From contig NZ_JABUOU010000007.1 in NCBI RefSeq assembly GCF_013344475.1, positions 124,001 through 188,000 on the forward strand: a DNA stretch of 64,000 nt, read 5' to 3'. Under the pieces are notes generated by a model. The model saw only the letters and a list, made by a program, of their open reading frames with translations. It searched no databases and had not been told where the DNA came from. Positions 18,164 through 28,133 of this stretch are shown here, in pieces; the stretch's first letter is position 1; each line of letters opens with the position of its first letter. The position numbers were made by a program, and so were the translations under genes. This stretch comes from Martelella limonii. Lineage in GTDB: Bacteria; Pseudomonadota; Alphaproteobacteria; Rhizobiales; Rhizobiaceae.

Positions 18164-20350
18164 TCAGCCTTTTACGATATAGGCTGCTTCGAAATCGGCA
18201 GCGGGCATTGGCCGGCCGAACAGGTAGCCCTGGACTTCAGGACAGTTGAATTTCCGGAGGAGGTCCATCTGGGCTTCGGTCTCGACACCTTCAGCAATGA
18301 CCTTCATTCCGAACGCCTTGCCGAGCTCGAGGATGACACGGACGATCGCTTCGTCTTCGGGATCCGTGTCGATGTCGCGGATGAATGTGCGGTCAATCTT
18401 CAGCCGGCTCACCGGAAATTTCTTGAGGAGGCTGAGCGACGCGAAGCCGGTGCCATAATCGTCAAAGGCGAGCTCCACGCCAAGGTTGCGCAGATCCTTC
18501 AGCATCTGGAGCGTTGCGAAATCATCGTGAAGGCGCGTGTTCTCGACGATTTCAAGTTCGAGAGCGTTGGCATTCAGGGCATATTGCGCAAGTGCTTTCT
18601 CGACAACCGTGACAAGCTTCCCGGTTCTGAACTGGCTTTCGAAGAGATTGACGCCTACGCGGAAATGCGGCACCAGCTTTCGCCATGCCGCAGCCTGCCT
18701 CAGCGCGCTGCGCAATATCCACTCGCCCGTCTCCGCCGATGACGGCTTGGTGCTGAGGACATCGATAAAGGACGCAGGCGACAACAGGCCACGCTGCGGA
18801 TGGTTCCACCGCAACAGCGCCTCGGCCCCCGTCAACTGCATGGTTTCCAATCCGAACTGCGGTTGAAAGAAGAGCACGAACTCATTTTCCAGAAACGCCC
18901 GCTCCAGCTCATTTTCGAAGCTGCGTCGCGCGACCGCGACCTCGCGCAGTGCTGGCACAAACATTTCGGCGCGGCCCTTGCCATTCTTTTTCGCGCGATA
19001 GAGTGCAAGATCGGCTGCGCCGAGCAATTCTTCGGGCCGCCGGCTATGTTGAGGGGCAAGCGCTATGCCGACGCTGATGCCGATCTCGGCACGCAACCCG
19101 GCAAATTCGTAATGCTCCGATACGGTTCTTACAATTTCCAGCGCCTTGAGGAGCGCTGCACGTTCGTCATTTCCCTCCAGCAGGGCAACAAACTCATCGC
19201 CGCCCAAACGGGCAATCATCAGCGCATCGGGGCAGACGCGCTGGAGACGACGAGCCACATCCTTGAGCACGGCATCCCCCGCAGAATGCCCGTGCGTATC
19301 GTTGACCTCCTTGAAGCCGTCAAGATCCATCAACAGGACGGTCAGGGGCTTGAGGCTCGCCATTTCTTTCTTCAGGCACTCCCGCCAGGCACCGCGGTTC
19401 GGCAGATCCGTCAACGGGTCAAGGGAGGCAAGCCGGAAAAGACGTTCTTCATTGTGACGTCGCTCGCTGATATCCCGGACAATCGCGCCGGCACAAACCT
19501 CATCGCCTTCGTACCATGTTGACAGCGAGAACTCCGAGGGGAATTCGGATCCATCCTTTCTCAGGCCAGGCAACTCCACAATCCGGTCGGCAAGCTCAAG
19601 CGGAGCGCCAGACCTCAGCCTTTCCATTTCCGCTTCGAATATCGTGAGCCAGCTGTCGGGCACCAGCATCTCGCACGAGCGATGCAGGATCTCTGCTTCC
19701 CGATATCCGAAAATGGTCTCGGCGGCCTTGTTCCAGAAGGTGACCCTCCCTTCGCTGTCCGTGAAGATGATGGCATCGGGTGCGCTTCGCGCAACGCTCT
19801 CGAAGCGCCGATGGCTGACCGATCGCATGAACTCAAGCCGCCGCAACTCGAAGCGATCCATGACCAGCTCCGCAACATCGGCCAGAAGCTTGCGATCGGC
19901 GTCCGAAAAGGAACCCCTGGGCTTGTTGTCGATCAGGCAGGTCGTTCCAAGCTTGTGTCCGGTCCGTGTAACGAGAGGTTTCCCCGCATAGAAACGAATG
20001 AAGGGATGCCCTAGAACCAGTGGATTTGTCGCAAAGCGCGGATCATTCAGCGCATCGGGTATGAACAGGACTTCGTCCTGGATGAGGGCGTGCGCACAAA
20101 ACGAAACATCGCGGCTTGTCTCGCAAACATCGAGCCCGACGCGCGATTTGAAGAACTGCCTGTCCCTGCCGACAATCGAGATGAGAACGATCGGGACATC
20201 GAAAAGCAGGGCCGCAAGGCGCGTCAATCGATCGAAGTTCTCTTCCGGGGGCGTATCCATGATCTGGAACTGGCGCAAAGCTTCAAGGCGCTCCCCCTCG
20301 TCTCCCGGCATGGGATAAAGTCCGGAATCAGACATAGAGCTACGGTTCAA
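18164..20350 (-). CDS. GAF-PAS-GGDEF-EAL cyclic-di-GMP signalling protein
   Basis: About 728 residues. Order: GAF-like domain (ERLEALRQFQIMDTPPEE onward, to about 170), PAS (FESVARSAPDAIIFTDSEG), GGDEF with intact RLGGDEF near residue 380, and EAL with GAEALLRWNHP near residue 512 plus DDYGTGFASLSLLK. Both catalytic motifs are intact, so it could make or break c-di-GMP; no clear RxxD inhibitory site is seen. No membrane segment, so it is cytosolic and senses small molecules or redox. The start is uncertain: TTG at 20350 has a strong GGAGG-AGGGAG 6 bases upstream; ATG 20335 and TTG 20374 are alternatives. Confidence 0.9.
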   Translation of the reverse strand: MNRSSMSDSGLYPMPGDEGERLEALRQFQIMDTPPEENFDRLTRLAALLFDVPIVLISIVGRDRQFFKSRVGLDVCETSRDVSFCAHALIQDEVLFIPDALNDPRFATNPLVLGHPFIRFYAGKPLVTRTGHKLGTTCLIDNKPRGSFSDADRKLLADVAELVMDRFELRRLEFMRSVSHRRFESVARSAPDAIIFTDSEGRVTFWNKAAETIFGYREAEILHRSCEMLVPDSWLTIFEAEMERLRSGAPLELADRIVELPGLRKDGSEFPSEFSLSTWYEGDEVCAGAIVRDISERRHNEERLFRLASLDPLTDLPNRGAWRECLKKEMASLKPLTVLLMDLDGFKEVNDTHGHSAGDAVLKDVARRLQRVCPDALMIARLGGDEFVALLEGNDERAALLKALEIVRTVSEHYEFAGLRAEIGISVGIALAPQHSRRPEELLGAADLALYRAKKNGKGRAEMFVPALREVAVARRSFENELERAFLENEFVLFFQPQFGLETMQLTGAEALLRWNHPQRGLLSPASFIDVLSTKPSSAETGEWILRSALRQAAAWRKLVPHFRVGVNLFESQFRTGKLVTVVEKALAQYALNANALELEIVENTRLHDDFATLQMLKDLRNLGVELAFDDYGTGFASLSLLKKFPVSRLKIDRTFIRDIDTDPEDEAIVRVILELGKAFGMKVIAEGVETEAQMDLLRKFNCPEVQGYLFGRPMPAADFEAAYIVKG

Positions 20351-20647
20351 GTCAGGCTCCCTCCTCCCCTGCAAAAGGCGCCTTTTATCGTAGCTATTTC
20401 TTCGAGCATATCAAACGGCAGATTCGCAACATCCGCGCCGCCTCGAAACAAGGCCACGAAGCGACCCTGCCGATTGCGCCATCAGCCGTGCAAGTGAACC
20501 TCGGCGTGATGAAAAAGGAAGCGCGGCGCACGCGCAGGATGTGTGGCCGCAAGCTGAAGCCTCACCTTTTCCAGATGGCCGCGGCGACAATATCTGTTTT
20601 GCAAGCGCCGAACCTGTGCCATGGATAGTCAAAAAACGGAGTCGGTC

Positions 20648-21562
20648 ATGACCGAACACAACAACGAAGCTGGTCACGCAATTCTGTTCGGGCTGGGATC
20701 TATGGGCTACGGAATGGCAAGATCGCTGTTGCGCAGCGGGCTCTCCGTTGCCGGCTTCGATGTCAATCCGGACGCGGTCGCGCGCTTCCGGGCGGATGGC
20801 GGCGCGACGGGCGATATGGCGAGCGAAGCCAGGCGCGCATCGATCGTCATGGTTGTTGTCCTGAATGCGGCGCAAACGGAAGAGGTCCTTTTCGGCGATA
20901 CCGGCGTGGTGCCCCTGATGACACCAGGCTCGGTGGTCATCGCCTGCGCGACCGTCCCGCCCGCCTTTGCGCGGCAGATGGAAGCGGCCTGTGAGAAATA
21001 CGAGATCCACTATCTCGACGCGCCGATTTCCGGAGGGGCCGCCAAGGCCGCCGAAGGCCGCCTTTCAATCATGGCGTCCGGCACGCCGGAGGCCTTTGCG
21101 GCCGCACGGCCGGCGCTCGATGCCACCGCCGAGACCGTTTTCGAACTGGGCAATGAAGCGGGAGCCGGATCGGCGATGAAGGCCGTGAACCAGCTTCTTG
21201 CAGGCGTCCATATTGCCGCGATGGCCGAGGCGCTGACCTTCGGCATGACGCAGGGCGTATCGCCGGAGAATTTTGTCGCGGTCATTTCCAAATGCGCCGG
21301 CACGAGCTGGATGCTGGAAAATCGCGCGCCGCATGTGGTGAAGGGCGACTATACGCCTCTCAGCTCCGTCAACATCTGGCCGAAGGATCTCGGCATCGTG
21401 CTCGACATTGCCCGCGAGGCGAAGTTCAGCGCGCCGATCACCGCGGCGGCCCTCCAGCAGTTTCTGGCCGCAGCCGGCATGGGCCTCGGATCAGAGGACG
21501 ATGCCGCGGTCGCCAAGGTCTATGCCCGCAATGCAGGGCTCACCCTGCCAGGGGAGGCCTGA
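20648..21562 (+). CDS. ltnD: L-threonate dehydrogenase-like (3-hydroxyisobutyrate dehydrogenase family)
   Basis: 304-residue NAD-dependent beta-hydroxyacid dehydrogenase. The Rossmann motif is FGLGSMGYGMARSLL, the substrate motif DAPISGGAAKA, and the catalytic lysine is in GSAMKAVNQLLAG. Followed directly by otnK, otnC and otnI homologs, it fits LtnD, which oxidises L-threonate to 2-oxo-tetronate. The frame opens at 20621, but ATG 20648 has GGAG 6 bases upstream. The 270-base gap to the upstream c-di-GMP gene holds no recognisable gene and presumably the operon promoter. Confidence 0.88.
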   Translation: MTEHNNEAGHAILFGLGSMGYGMARSLLRSGLSVAGFDVNPDAVARFRADGGATGDMASEARRASIVMVVVLNAAQTEEVLFGDTGVVPLMTPGSVVIACATVPPAFARQMEAACEKYEIHYLDAPISGGAAKAAEGRLSIMASGTPEAFAAARPALDATAETVFELGNEAGAGSAMKAVNQLLAGVHIAAMAEALTFGMTQGVSPENFVAVISKCAGTSWMLENRAPHVVKGDYTPLSSVNIWPKDLGIVLDIAREAKFSAPITAAALQQFLAAAGMGLGSEDDAAVAKVYARNAGLTLPGEA

Positions 21563-21566
21563 CATC

Positions 21567-22838
21567 ATGGCAACGATCCTTGGCTGCATCGCCGATGACT
21601 TCACCGGCGCGACCGATCTCGCAGGCCTTCTGGCGAGAAGCGGCGTTCCAGTGTCGCTGCGCATCGGCGTGCCAGACGCAGCGCCCGCCTCAACAGCCCC
21701 CTGCGAGGTGATCGCGCTGAAATCGCGCACCGCGCCCGTCTTGGAAGCGGTGGAGGATGCCCTTGCCGCCTTGCAATGGCTGCGGGAGGCCGGCGCGACC
21801 CGTTTCTTCTGGAAATATTGTTCGACCTTCGATTCGACGCCCAAGGGCAATATCGGCCCTGTCGCCGAAGCCTTGATGGCAGCAATCGGGGTTGAGCAGA
21901 CCATTTATTGCCCCGCCTTTCCCGAAAATGGCCGTTCCATCTTCATGGGCAATCTGTTCGTCGGCCGTCAGCCGCTGGCGGAAAGCTCGATGCGGGACCA
22001 TCCGCTGACGCCGATGCGCGATTCCAACCTGATGCGGCTGCTTGAACCGCAGGTCACGAAGCCGGTCGGCCTTGTCGACAGGCTGACCGTCGCCAGGGGC
22101 GCGTATGCGGTCCGGGCTGAGCTCGAAACCCTGCGCCTGAAGGGCGTTTCGCATGTCGTGGTAGACGCCGTTGCCAACGACGATCTGCATGTGATCGCCA
22201 ATGCATGCCGTGACATGCCGCTTCTGACAGGCGGCAGCGCGGTGGCGATGCCCTTGCCCGGCCTCTATCTCGCCGATGGCGTGCTGGCGGACGAGGCCCA
22301 CAGGACAGAGAAAACGCCCCTGCCCGCCGGAGCGATCGTGCTTTCCGGCAGTTGCTCGGCAGCGACCAACGGTCAGGTGGCGGCCTATATCGCAAGGGGC
22401 GTACCTCATTACCGCCTCGATCCGCTGGTTCTGGCCGATGAAGGCGTCAAAGGCGCGCGCGACTGGCTCGCCGCGCAGGACCTCGATCGCGCACCGCTGA
22501 TCTACGCAACCGCAGACCCGCAATCCGTGCGGCTTGCCCAGGAACGGCTCGGCCCGGCCAGATCCGGGCAGATTGTTGAGGATGCCTTGGCTGAACTGGC
22601 CGTCGCCGCCCGCGACATGGGCGCAAGGCGTTTCGTGATCGCAGGCGGCGAGACATCCGGCGCGGTGACCAGGGCGCTCGGCGTGAAACAGCTCGATGTC
22701 GGCGCCGAAATTGCGCCGGGCGTGCCCTGGTGCTTTTCTAGCGCCGGCGAGCATCCGATCGCGATCACCCTGAAATCCGGAAATTTTGGTGCGGAGGGCT
22801 TCTTTACCGAGGCGCTTGCAGAACTGGAGCAACCATGA
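21567..22838 (+). CDS. otnK: 3-oxo-tetronate kinase (four-carbon acid sugar kinase)
   Basis: 423-residue DUF1537 kinase. The N-terminal domain begins CIADDFTGATDLAG, the family signature, and the C-terminal nucleotide-binding part has VIAGGETSGAVTRALG. OtnK phosphorylates 3-oxo-tetronate at C4 in L-threonate/D-erythronate use. It starts 4 bases after the ltnD stop and ends overlapping the otnC start by 4 bases, so all four genes are translationally coupled. The upstream open frame to 21408 lies inside ltnD and is not coding. Confidence 0.92.
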   Translation: MATILGCIADDFTGATDLAGLLARSGVPVSLRIGVPDAAPASTAPCEVIALKSRTAPVLEAVEDALAALQWLREAGATRFFWKYCSTFDSTPKGNIGPVAEALMAAIGVEQTIYCPAFPENGRSIFMGNLFVGRQPLAESSMRDHPLTPMRDSNLMRLLEPQVTKPVGLVDRLTVARGAYAVRAELETLRLKGVSHVVVDAVANDDLHVIANACRDMPLLTGGSAVAMPLPGLYLADGVLADEAHRTEKTPLPAGAIVLSGSCSAATNGQVAAYIARGVPHYRLDPLVLADEGVKGARDWLAAQDLDRAPLIYATADPQSVRLAQERLGPARSGQIVEDALAELAVAARDMGARRFVIAGGETSGAVTRALGVKQLDVGAEIAPGVPWCFSSAGEHPIAITLKSGNFGAEGFFTEALAELEQP

Positions 22839-23485
22839 GCGCGGAAGCCGTTCTCAGAGAACAGATATGCATGCTGGCGAAGTCGATGTTCGATCGCGGA
22901 CTGACGGGCGGCTCGACGGGGAATATTTCGGCCCGCACCGATGATGGCGGGCTGCTGGTAAGCCCGACGGGTCACTCGTTCGGCCGGCTGGATCCGGCGC
23001 GGCTGTCGCGCTTCGACGACAAGGGCAGGCTGATCGACGGCGATAAGCCGACCAAGGAAATGCCGCTCCACAGCGCCTTTTACGAAACCCGGAAATCGGC
23101 GGGCGCCGTGGTCCACCTCCACAGCTGTCATTCCGTCGCCTGGTCGCTGATGCCCGACGCGAACGAGGATAATTTCCTGCCGCCGCTCACACCCTACGCC
23201 ATCATGAAACTCGGCAAGGTCAAGCTGCTGCCGTTCTTCCTTCCGGGCGATAGCGCCATAGGCGAGGCCATTCGCGGGCTTGCGGGCAAGCGCACGGCGG
23301 TGATGCTGGCCAATCATGGCCCGGTCGTCGCCGGCAAGGATGTCGAGGCCGCCTGCAACGCCATCGAAGAGCTTGAGGACACCGCGCGGCTGGCAATCAT
23401 GATGCGCGGTTTTCAGCCGCGCATGCTGAGCGAGAACCAGATCGCGTCGATCGTCGACAGGTTCGAGGTGGAGTGGGAGAAATGA
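22835..23485 (+). CDS. otnC: 3-oxo-tetronate 4-phosphate decarboxylase (class II aldolase)
   Basis: 216-residue class II aldolase/adducin-family enzyme. Visible are TGGSTGNISARTDDG near the N-terminus, EMPLHSAFY with the catalytic acidic residue, and the metal-binding histidines in VVHLHSCHS and MLANHGPVVAG. In the OtnC role it decarboxylates 3-oxo-tetronate 4-phosphate to dihydroxyacetone phosphate. The start codon overlaps otnK (ATGA), and its stop overlaps the otnI start, giving tight stoichiometric coupling. Confidence 0.92.
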   Translation: MSAEAVLREQICMLAKSMFDRGLTGGSTGNISARTDDGGLLVSPTGHSFGRLDPARLSRFDDKGRLIDGDKPTKEMPLHSAFYETRKSAGAVVHLHSCHSVAWSLMPDANEDNFLPPLTPYAIMKLGKVKLLPFFLPGDSAIGEAIRGLAGKRTAVMLANHGPVVAGKDVEAACNAIEELEDTARLAIMMRGFQPRMLSENQIASIVDRFEVEWEK

Positions 23486-24231
23486 AGTTTTCCGCCAATC
23501 TCGGCTTTCTGTGGAACGACCGCCCCTTGCCGGAAGCGATCCGCTGCGCGAAGACCGCCGGCTTCGATGCCGTGGAATGTCACTGGCCCTACGATGTTCC
23601 GGCCGAGGACGTCAGATCCGCCCTCGATGAAACCGGCCTGAAAATGCTTGGCCTCAACACCCGGCGCGGCAAGGCCGGCGAAAACGGACTGTCGGCCCTT
23701 CCCGGACGCGAGGCCGACGCAAGAGCCGCGATCGATGAGGCCGCCGACTATGCCGGCGCGATCGATGCGGGCGCCATCCATGTCATGGCGGGGTTTGCAA
23801 GCGGGGCGGAGGCGCATCGGACCTTCGTTTCCAATCTCGCCTATGCCTGCAAAAGGGCGCCGGACAGAACGATCCTGATCGAGCCGCTCAACGCCTATGA
23901 CGCGCCGGGCTATTTCCTGTCGGGCACAGCGCTTGCGCTCTCGATCATCGAGGAGGTGGGGGCCGGAAACCTCAAGCTGATGTTCGACTGCTATCACATC
24001 CAGCTTCTGGAGGGCGACCTGACCAACCGCTTTCTGAAACTGCTTCCGCATATCGGACACGTTCAGTTTGCCTCCGTCCCCGACCGGGGCACTCCGGACC
24101 ATGGCGAAGTCGCCTATGACCATATCTTCAAGGTGATCGAAGACAGCGCCTATTCGGCGCCGCTCGGCGCGGAGTACAAGCCCAATGTCAAGACCGAGGA
24201 CACCCTCGGCTGGCTCGATCGTTTCAGATGA
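23482..24231 (+). CDS. otnI: 2-oxo-tetronate isomerase (hydroxypyruvate isomerase family)
   Basis: 249-residue xylose-isomerase-like TIM barrel. Metal-site segments are ILIEPLNAYD and KLMFDCYHIQ, and the C-terminal part has GHVQFASVPDRGTPDHGE. With LtnD, OtnK and OtnC this completes L-threonate breakdown: OtnI converts 2-oxo- to 3-oxo-tetronate. It begins within the otnC stop (ATGA). The open frame from 23473 adds three residues (GTG start) but the ATG at 23482 is the coupled start. Confidence 0.9.
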   Translation: MKFSANLGFLWNDRPLPEAIRCAKTAGFDAVECHWPYDVPAEDVRSALDETGLKMLGLNTRRGKAGENGLSALPGREADARAAIDEAADYAGAIDAGAIHVMAGFASGAEAHRTFVSNLAYACKRAPDRTILIEPLNAYDAPGYFLSGTALALSIIEEVGAGNLKLMFDCYHIQLLEGDLTNRFLKLLPHIGHVQFASVPDRGTPDHGEVAYDHIFKVIEDSAYSAPLGAEYKPNVKTEDTLGWLDRFR

Positions 24232-24357
24232 ACCTCATCCGTCCACTCCCAGAGGTTCCATGCGCCTGGACCTGTCGGAACGAGGGGAAGGACAGACAAC
24301 GAAGCCGCGGAGGACCTTGGGAATTGCTCGGTCGACGTAGGCAAGGGCTTTCATAGC

Positions 24358-25272
24358 CTAGGGTTCACCGACCGTCTTGAATATGTCGGCGATGACGCTG
24401 CGCAGCCATTTCTGGCCGGGTTCGCGTTCGGTCCGGAGGTCCCAGCACAGATCGAAGGAGAACACGACTTCCTCGAGCGGAAGCGGCGCCGATATGAGAT
24501 GTTCGAGCCGTGGGTCGAGCGAAAGCAGGCGGCGGGGCGCGATCGCGATAAGATCGGAATTGGCGACGATATCGGGGATGTCGAACCAGCTCGCGACCGT
24601 CATCGGCAGATGCCGCCGCAGGCCGCGCGCCAACAGCGCGTCCTCGATGACCGTGGTGCCGGTTGCCGATTGCGACAGCTTGACGTGGGGGAGCTCGGCG
24701 TAGAGCTCCGCCGTCATCGGCGCGCCGGCGCGGGGATGATCGGGGCGCATCAGAACCACCACCTCTTCCGCGAGAAGACGCTGGCTTCGCACCGTTTGCG
24801 GCTGCAGGCGGCCGGGCGTCAGGCGCACCTGCATGTCGACCCGGTCCCAGACGCCCTCCTGCGAGATCGAAAATGGCAGGATATCGATCGAGACACGCGG
24901 CGCCTCGGCCTGGAGACGGCGCACCAGCCGCGGCAGAAGGAATCCGGAGACATAATCCGCCACCTGGATCGTGAACACCCGCTCGGCATCGGCGGGCACG
25001 AACAGATGCTGCTGCGAGATCGCGGTCGAGATGAAGCCGAGGCCGCGCTCGATGTCGGCATTGAGGTCGACAGCGCGTTTGGTCGGCTCGACGCCGTCGG
25101 CCGTGCGGAAGAACAGCTCGTCATTGAGCATCACGCGCAGCCGCCCGAGCGCATGGCTCACGGCCGAGGGCGAGAGGCCAACCTCGTCCGCGGCGCCTGC
25201 AATCGAGCCCCGGCTCATGATCGCGCGGAAGATCACCAGCAGATTGAGATCGAAATTGCGCAGGTTCACCAT
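24358..25272 (-). CDS. LysR-family regulator downstream of TRAP genes
   Basis: 304-residue LysR regulator. The helix-turn-helix is clear (LNLLVIFRAIMSRGSIAGAA, then LSPSAVSHALGRLR), followed by the co-inducer domain. The start overlaps GTG/ATG alternatives at 25275 and 25272, with GAGG 8 bases upstream. It lies only about 10 bases after the TRAP large-subunit stop on the same strand, so it is probably the last gene of the TRAP operon rather than divergently controlling it. Its targets (TRAP genes or the adjacent otn operon) are not evident. Confidence 0.88.
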   Translation of the reverse strand: MVNLRNFDLNLLVIFRAIMSRGSIAGAADEVGLSPSAVSHALGRLRVMLNDELFFRTADGVEPTKRAVDLNADIERGLGFISTAISQQHLFVPADAERVFTIQVADYVSGFLLPRLVRRLQAEAPRVSIDILPFSISQEGVWDRVDMQVRLTPGRLQPQTVRSQRLLAEEVVVLMRPDHPRAGAPMTAELYAELPHVKLSQSATGTTVIEDALLARGLRRHLPMTVASWFDIPDIVANSDLIAIAPRRLLSLDPRLEHLISAPLPLEEVVFSFDLCWDLRTEREPGQKWLRSVIADIFKTVGEP

Positions 25273-25282
25273 CACCTTGTCC

Positions 25283-26563
25283 TCATTGCAGCAGACCGGA
25301 GATGGCGAGCGTCACCGGCGGCACGAAGGCGACCAGCAACAGCACGGCGATCATCACCGCCAGCATGGGCATCAGCGGCCGCGCGATCTGCCCGATCCGC
25401 AATCCGCTGATCGCGGCCCCCACGAACAGGGTATAGCCGAAGGGCGGCGTGGCCATGCCGATGGTGAAGTTGATCGAAACCATTGCGCCGAACTGGACCG
25501 GATCCATGCCCAGTTGCTTGCCGATGGGAACGAGGAAGGACGCCAGCACGATCATCGCCGCGAGATTGTCCATGACGCAACCGATCACGAGAAGCGATAG
25601 ATTGAGCATCAGCACATAGAGCACCGGCATGCCCGAAAGAGGGGCGAGGCTTTCCGTCAACCGCCCCGGGATCTCCTCGAACGCCATGATCCAGCCGAAG
25701 CCGTTCGCAAGCGCGATGATGAACATCACAATGGTCATCGTCTTGAGAGAGCCGCGGGTAACCGCACCGATGCGCGAGATTGACAGTTCGCGGTAGACGC
25801 CGATGCCCAGGATCAGGGCAAAAACGCTGGCGACGATCGCCGCTTCCGTCGGCGTGACGATGCCGCCATAGATGCCGCCGAGCACGACGATTGGACCGCA
25901 CAGCGCCCATTTCGCATCGTTGAAGGCGCGCCAGATTTCCGTGCGGCTGGCCTTTGGCTCGGGCGTGATGCCGTTACGGCGCGCATGCCACCAGCAGACC
26001 GCCATCAGGCCGATCGCCAGCAGTAGGCCGGGCACGATGCCGGCGAGAAACAGGTCGCTGATCGAGGTCTCCGACATCACACCCCAGACCACCATGGGAA
26101 TGGAGGGCGGCAGCATCGGGCCGATGATCCCGCCGGCAACGGCAAGCGCGGTTGCAAAGGCGCGGGAATAGCCGCGCTTTTCCATTTCGGGGATCATGAT
26201 CGCGCCGATGGCCGCGGTTGTCGCCGGGGCCGAACCTGAGAGTGCTGCAAAGAAGGCGGCGGCCAACACGGCGACCATGCCGAGACCGCCGGTGCGGTGG
26301 CGCACCAGCACATCGGCAAAGCCAACGAGCCGGCGCGAAATACCGCCCGCCGTCATCAGATCGCCAGCGAGGATGAAAAAGGGAATGGCCAGAAGACTGA
26401 ACGATTGTGTACCGGAGACCATGCGCTGGGCGAAGATCATCAGGTCGATATCGGCCGTCCACAGCGCGGCGATGGTTGCAAGCCCGATGGCAAGCGCGAG
26501 CGGCACGCGCATCAGCAGCATGGCGGGCAGACCGATGGCGAGCGAAAGGATCGTCAGGCTCAT
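25283..26563 (-). CDS. dctM: TRAP transporter large permease DctM
   Basis: 426-residue membrane protein of the TRAP DctM family, with about 12 helices. Characteristic segments: IPFFILAGDLMTAGGISRRL, SGSAPATTAAIGAIMIPEM, and GMATPPFGYTLFVGA. It is the Na+-coupled transport subunit. The frame opens at 26797 but the true start is ATG 26563, overlapping the dctQ stop by 4 bases. Together with dctQ and dctP it forms a complete tripartite importer for a carboxylate-type substrate. Confidence 0.92.
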   Translation of the reverse strand: MSLTILSLAIGLPAMLLMRVPLALAIGLATIAALWTADIDLMIFAQRMVSGTQSFSLLAIPFFILAGDLMTAGGISRRLVGFADVLVRHRTGGLGMVAVLAAAFFAALSGSAPATTAAIGAIMIPEMEKRGYSRAFATALAVAGGIIGPMLPPSIPMVVWGVMSETSISDLFLAGIVPGLLLAIGLMAVCWWHARRNGITPEPKASRTEIWRAFNDAKWALCGPIVVLGGIYGGIVTPTEAAIVASVFALILGIGVYRELSISRIGAVTRGSLKTMTIVMFIIALANGFGWIMAFEEIPGRLTESLAPLSGMPVLYVLMLNLSLLVIGCVMDNLAAMIVLASFLVPIGKQLGMDPVQFGAMVSINFTIGMATPPFGYTLFVGAAISGLRIGQIARPLMPMLAVMIAVLLLVAFVPPVTLAISGLLQ

Positions 26564-27111
26564 TCGATAATCTCCCCGGCGTCCCCGCCCCGCGAGCCGC
26601 CCACACCGATCGCCGTGTCCGGCGTCTGTGCCGGGGCCTGTCCAGGGGCTATGAGACGGGCGGCCGCGTGCAGCATGAACAGGGCACCGCAGACCGGTAC
26701 CGCGAGATAAAGCACCTCGATCGGCAATTGCAGCGCGGCGGTCCTCTGGCCTCCGGTGCGGATGACATAGGCGATACCCGCCGTCAGCGTTATCCACCCG
26801 AAGAACAGAGCGAGGGCTGCCACCAGCCGATCCGACCAGAGCCTGAGACGCGGGCGGTGCGCCGGTATGGTCTCGATTGCCACATGAAAACCTTCACGCA
26901 GGCCGACGGTCGCATAAAGCAGCACCAGCCACGTGAAGAGGATGATGGCCGCCTCCTCGGTCCAGCTGGGCGGCTTTCCGAGGAAGTAGCGCATCAGAAC
27001 CTGCGTCACCAGCAGGGCGAGCATCACGTAGATGATCCCGACGCAAAGCGTGGCGACGAGCCGCGCGGTAACGCGGCTCGTGGTCTCGATGAGGGCGGCA
27101 AGGCGGCGCAT
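26560..27111 (-). CDS. dctQ: TRAP transporter small permease DctQ
   Basis: 183-residue membrane protein with four predicted helices, the standard DctQ layout. The conserved QVLMRYFLGKPPSWTEEAAI segment and EGFHVAIE (the R-E-G-x-H-V motif) identify the family. Start placed at ATG 27111; an in-frame TTG at 27120 overlaps the dctP stop and is an alternative. It lies between dctP and dctM in the leftward operon. The C-terminal 40 residues are Gly/Pro-rich and probably disordered. Confidence 0.85.
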   Translation of the reverse strand: MRRLAALIETTSRVTARLVATLCVGIIYVMLALLVTQVLMRYFLGKPPSWTEEAAIILFTWLVLLYATVGLREGFHVAIETIPAHRPRLRLWSDRLVAALALFFGWITLTAGIAYVIRTGGQRTAALQLPIEVLYLAVPVCGALFMLHAAARLIAPGQAPAQTPDTAIGVGGSRGGDAGEIIE

Positions 27112-27116
27112 GGGGC

Positions 27117-28133
27117 TCAATTGCCGACGGCTTGCAGCGCGCCGTTCAGGAGGTCCGGGCCGATCGTCGGTTCAAACTGCTTGTAGACCGGGCCGACTTT
27201 CTCGCGAAACGCTGTGACATCGTCGATTTCGTTGATCTCCATGCCCTTTTCCTTCAACGCCGCGACCACCTGGTCTTCAGCCGCAGAGACGGCGGCGCGT
27301 TCGGTCTCGATGGCGGATTTTCCCGCCGCGATCACCGCCTGCTGCACATCCTCAGGCAGCTTGTTGAAGGTGCGCTCGGCCATCAGCAGCTGGATTGCCG
27401 AATAGGTATGGCGCGTGAAGCTCAGGTATTTGGTGACATCGGCATAATTGTTGGAATTGACGACCGAAGTCGGGATCTCGAGCCCGTCAATGGTGCCCTG
27501 CTGCATGGCGGTGAAAACCTCGCCCCAGGCCATCGGCACGGGGCTTCCGCCGAGCGCCGAAAACATCTCGATGAAGACGGGGTTCTGCATTGTGCGGTAC
27601 TTGACGCCTTCGACATCTGCGGGCGTTCGCACTGGCCTGGTGTTGTTGATCATGTTGCGAAATCCGCCTTCGGCCGCCCCGAGAGACACGATCCCGTGCT
27701 TGCCCAGGTTCTCAGCCAGCTGCTGGCCCACCGATCCGTCGAGCACCGTGTGCGCCTGTTCGGCGTTGCCAAAGAGGAAGGGCAGATCGAGGAGCTGATA
27801 GGTCGGCTCCAGATTGGCGACCACCGCATTTGTGATGATGCCCATGTCGATCGTGCCGAATTGCAGCCCTTCGAGGATCTCCTTGTCGTCCCCGAGCTGC
27901 CGGTTGGGAAACAGCGATACCTCGACACGGCCCGGCATGGCGGTCTCGATCGCGTCCTTGAAGGCATGCGCCGTGATGGCATATGGGTCCGTTGGACTGT
28001 CGGCGGTCAGCCAGGCGAGCTTCAGGTTGAATTCCGCCGCGTGGGCAATGCCGACAGGCATGATGGTTGCCGCAGCCAGAGCCGCAGCAGCCACGGTGAC
28101 GCATAAGGCCCGTCGTGTAATGGTCTTGATCAT
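27117..28133 (-). CDS. dctP: TRAP transporter substrate-binding protein DctP
   Basis: 338-residue periplasmic binding protein with a signal peptide (MIKTITRRALCVTVAAAALA, cleavage near AHA-AEF). The carboxylate-binding arginine is in VKYRTMQNP, and EIPTSVVNSNNY follows, as in DctP proteins. It captures an organic acid and delivers it to DctQM. It starts the leftward TRAP operon and is divergent from the deacetylase-fold gene at 28351. Substrate not identifiable; neighbours suggest a sugar acid or a ureide. Confidence 0.92.
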   Translation of the reverse strand: MIKTITRRALCVTVAAAALAAATIMPVGIAHAAEFNLKLAWLTADSPTDPYAITAHAFKDAIETAMPGRVEVSLFPNRQLGDDKEILEGLQFGTIDMGIITNAVVANLEPTYQLLDLPFLFGNAEQAHTVLDGSVGQQLAENLGKHGIVSLGAAEGGFRNMINNTRPVRTPADVEGVKYRTMQNPVFIEMFSALGGSPVPMAWGEVFTAMQQGTIDGLEIPTSVVNSNNYADVTKYLSFTRHTYSAIQLLMAERTFNKLPEDVQQAVIAAGKSAIETERAAVSAAEDQVVAALKEKGMEINEIDDVTAFREKVGPVYKQFEPTIGPDLLNGALQAVGN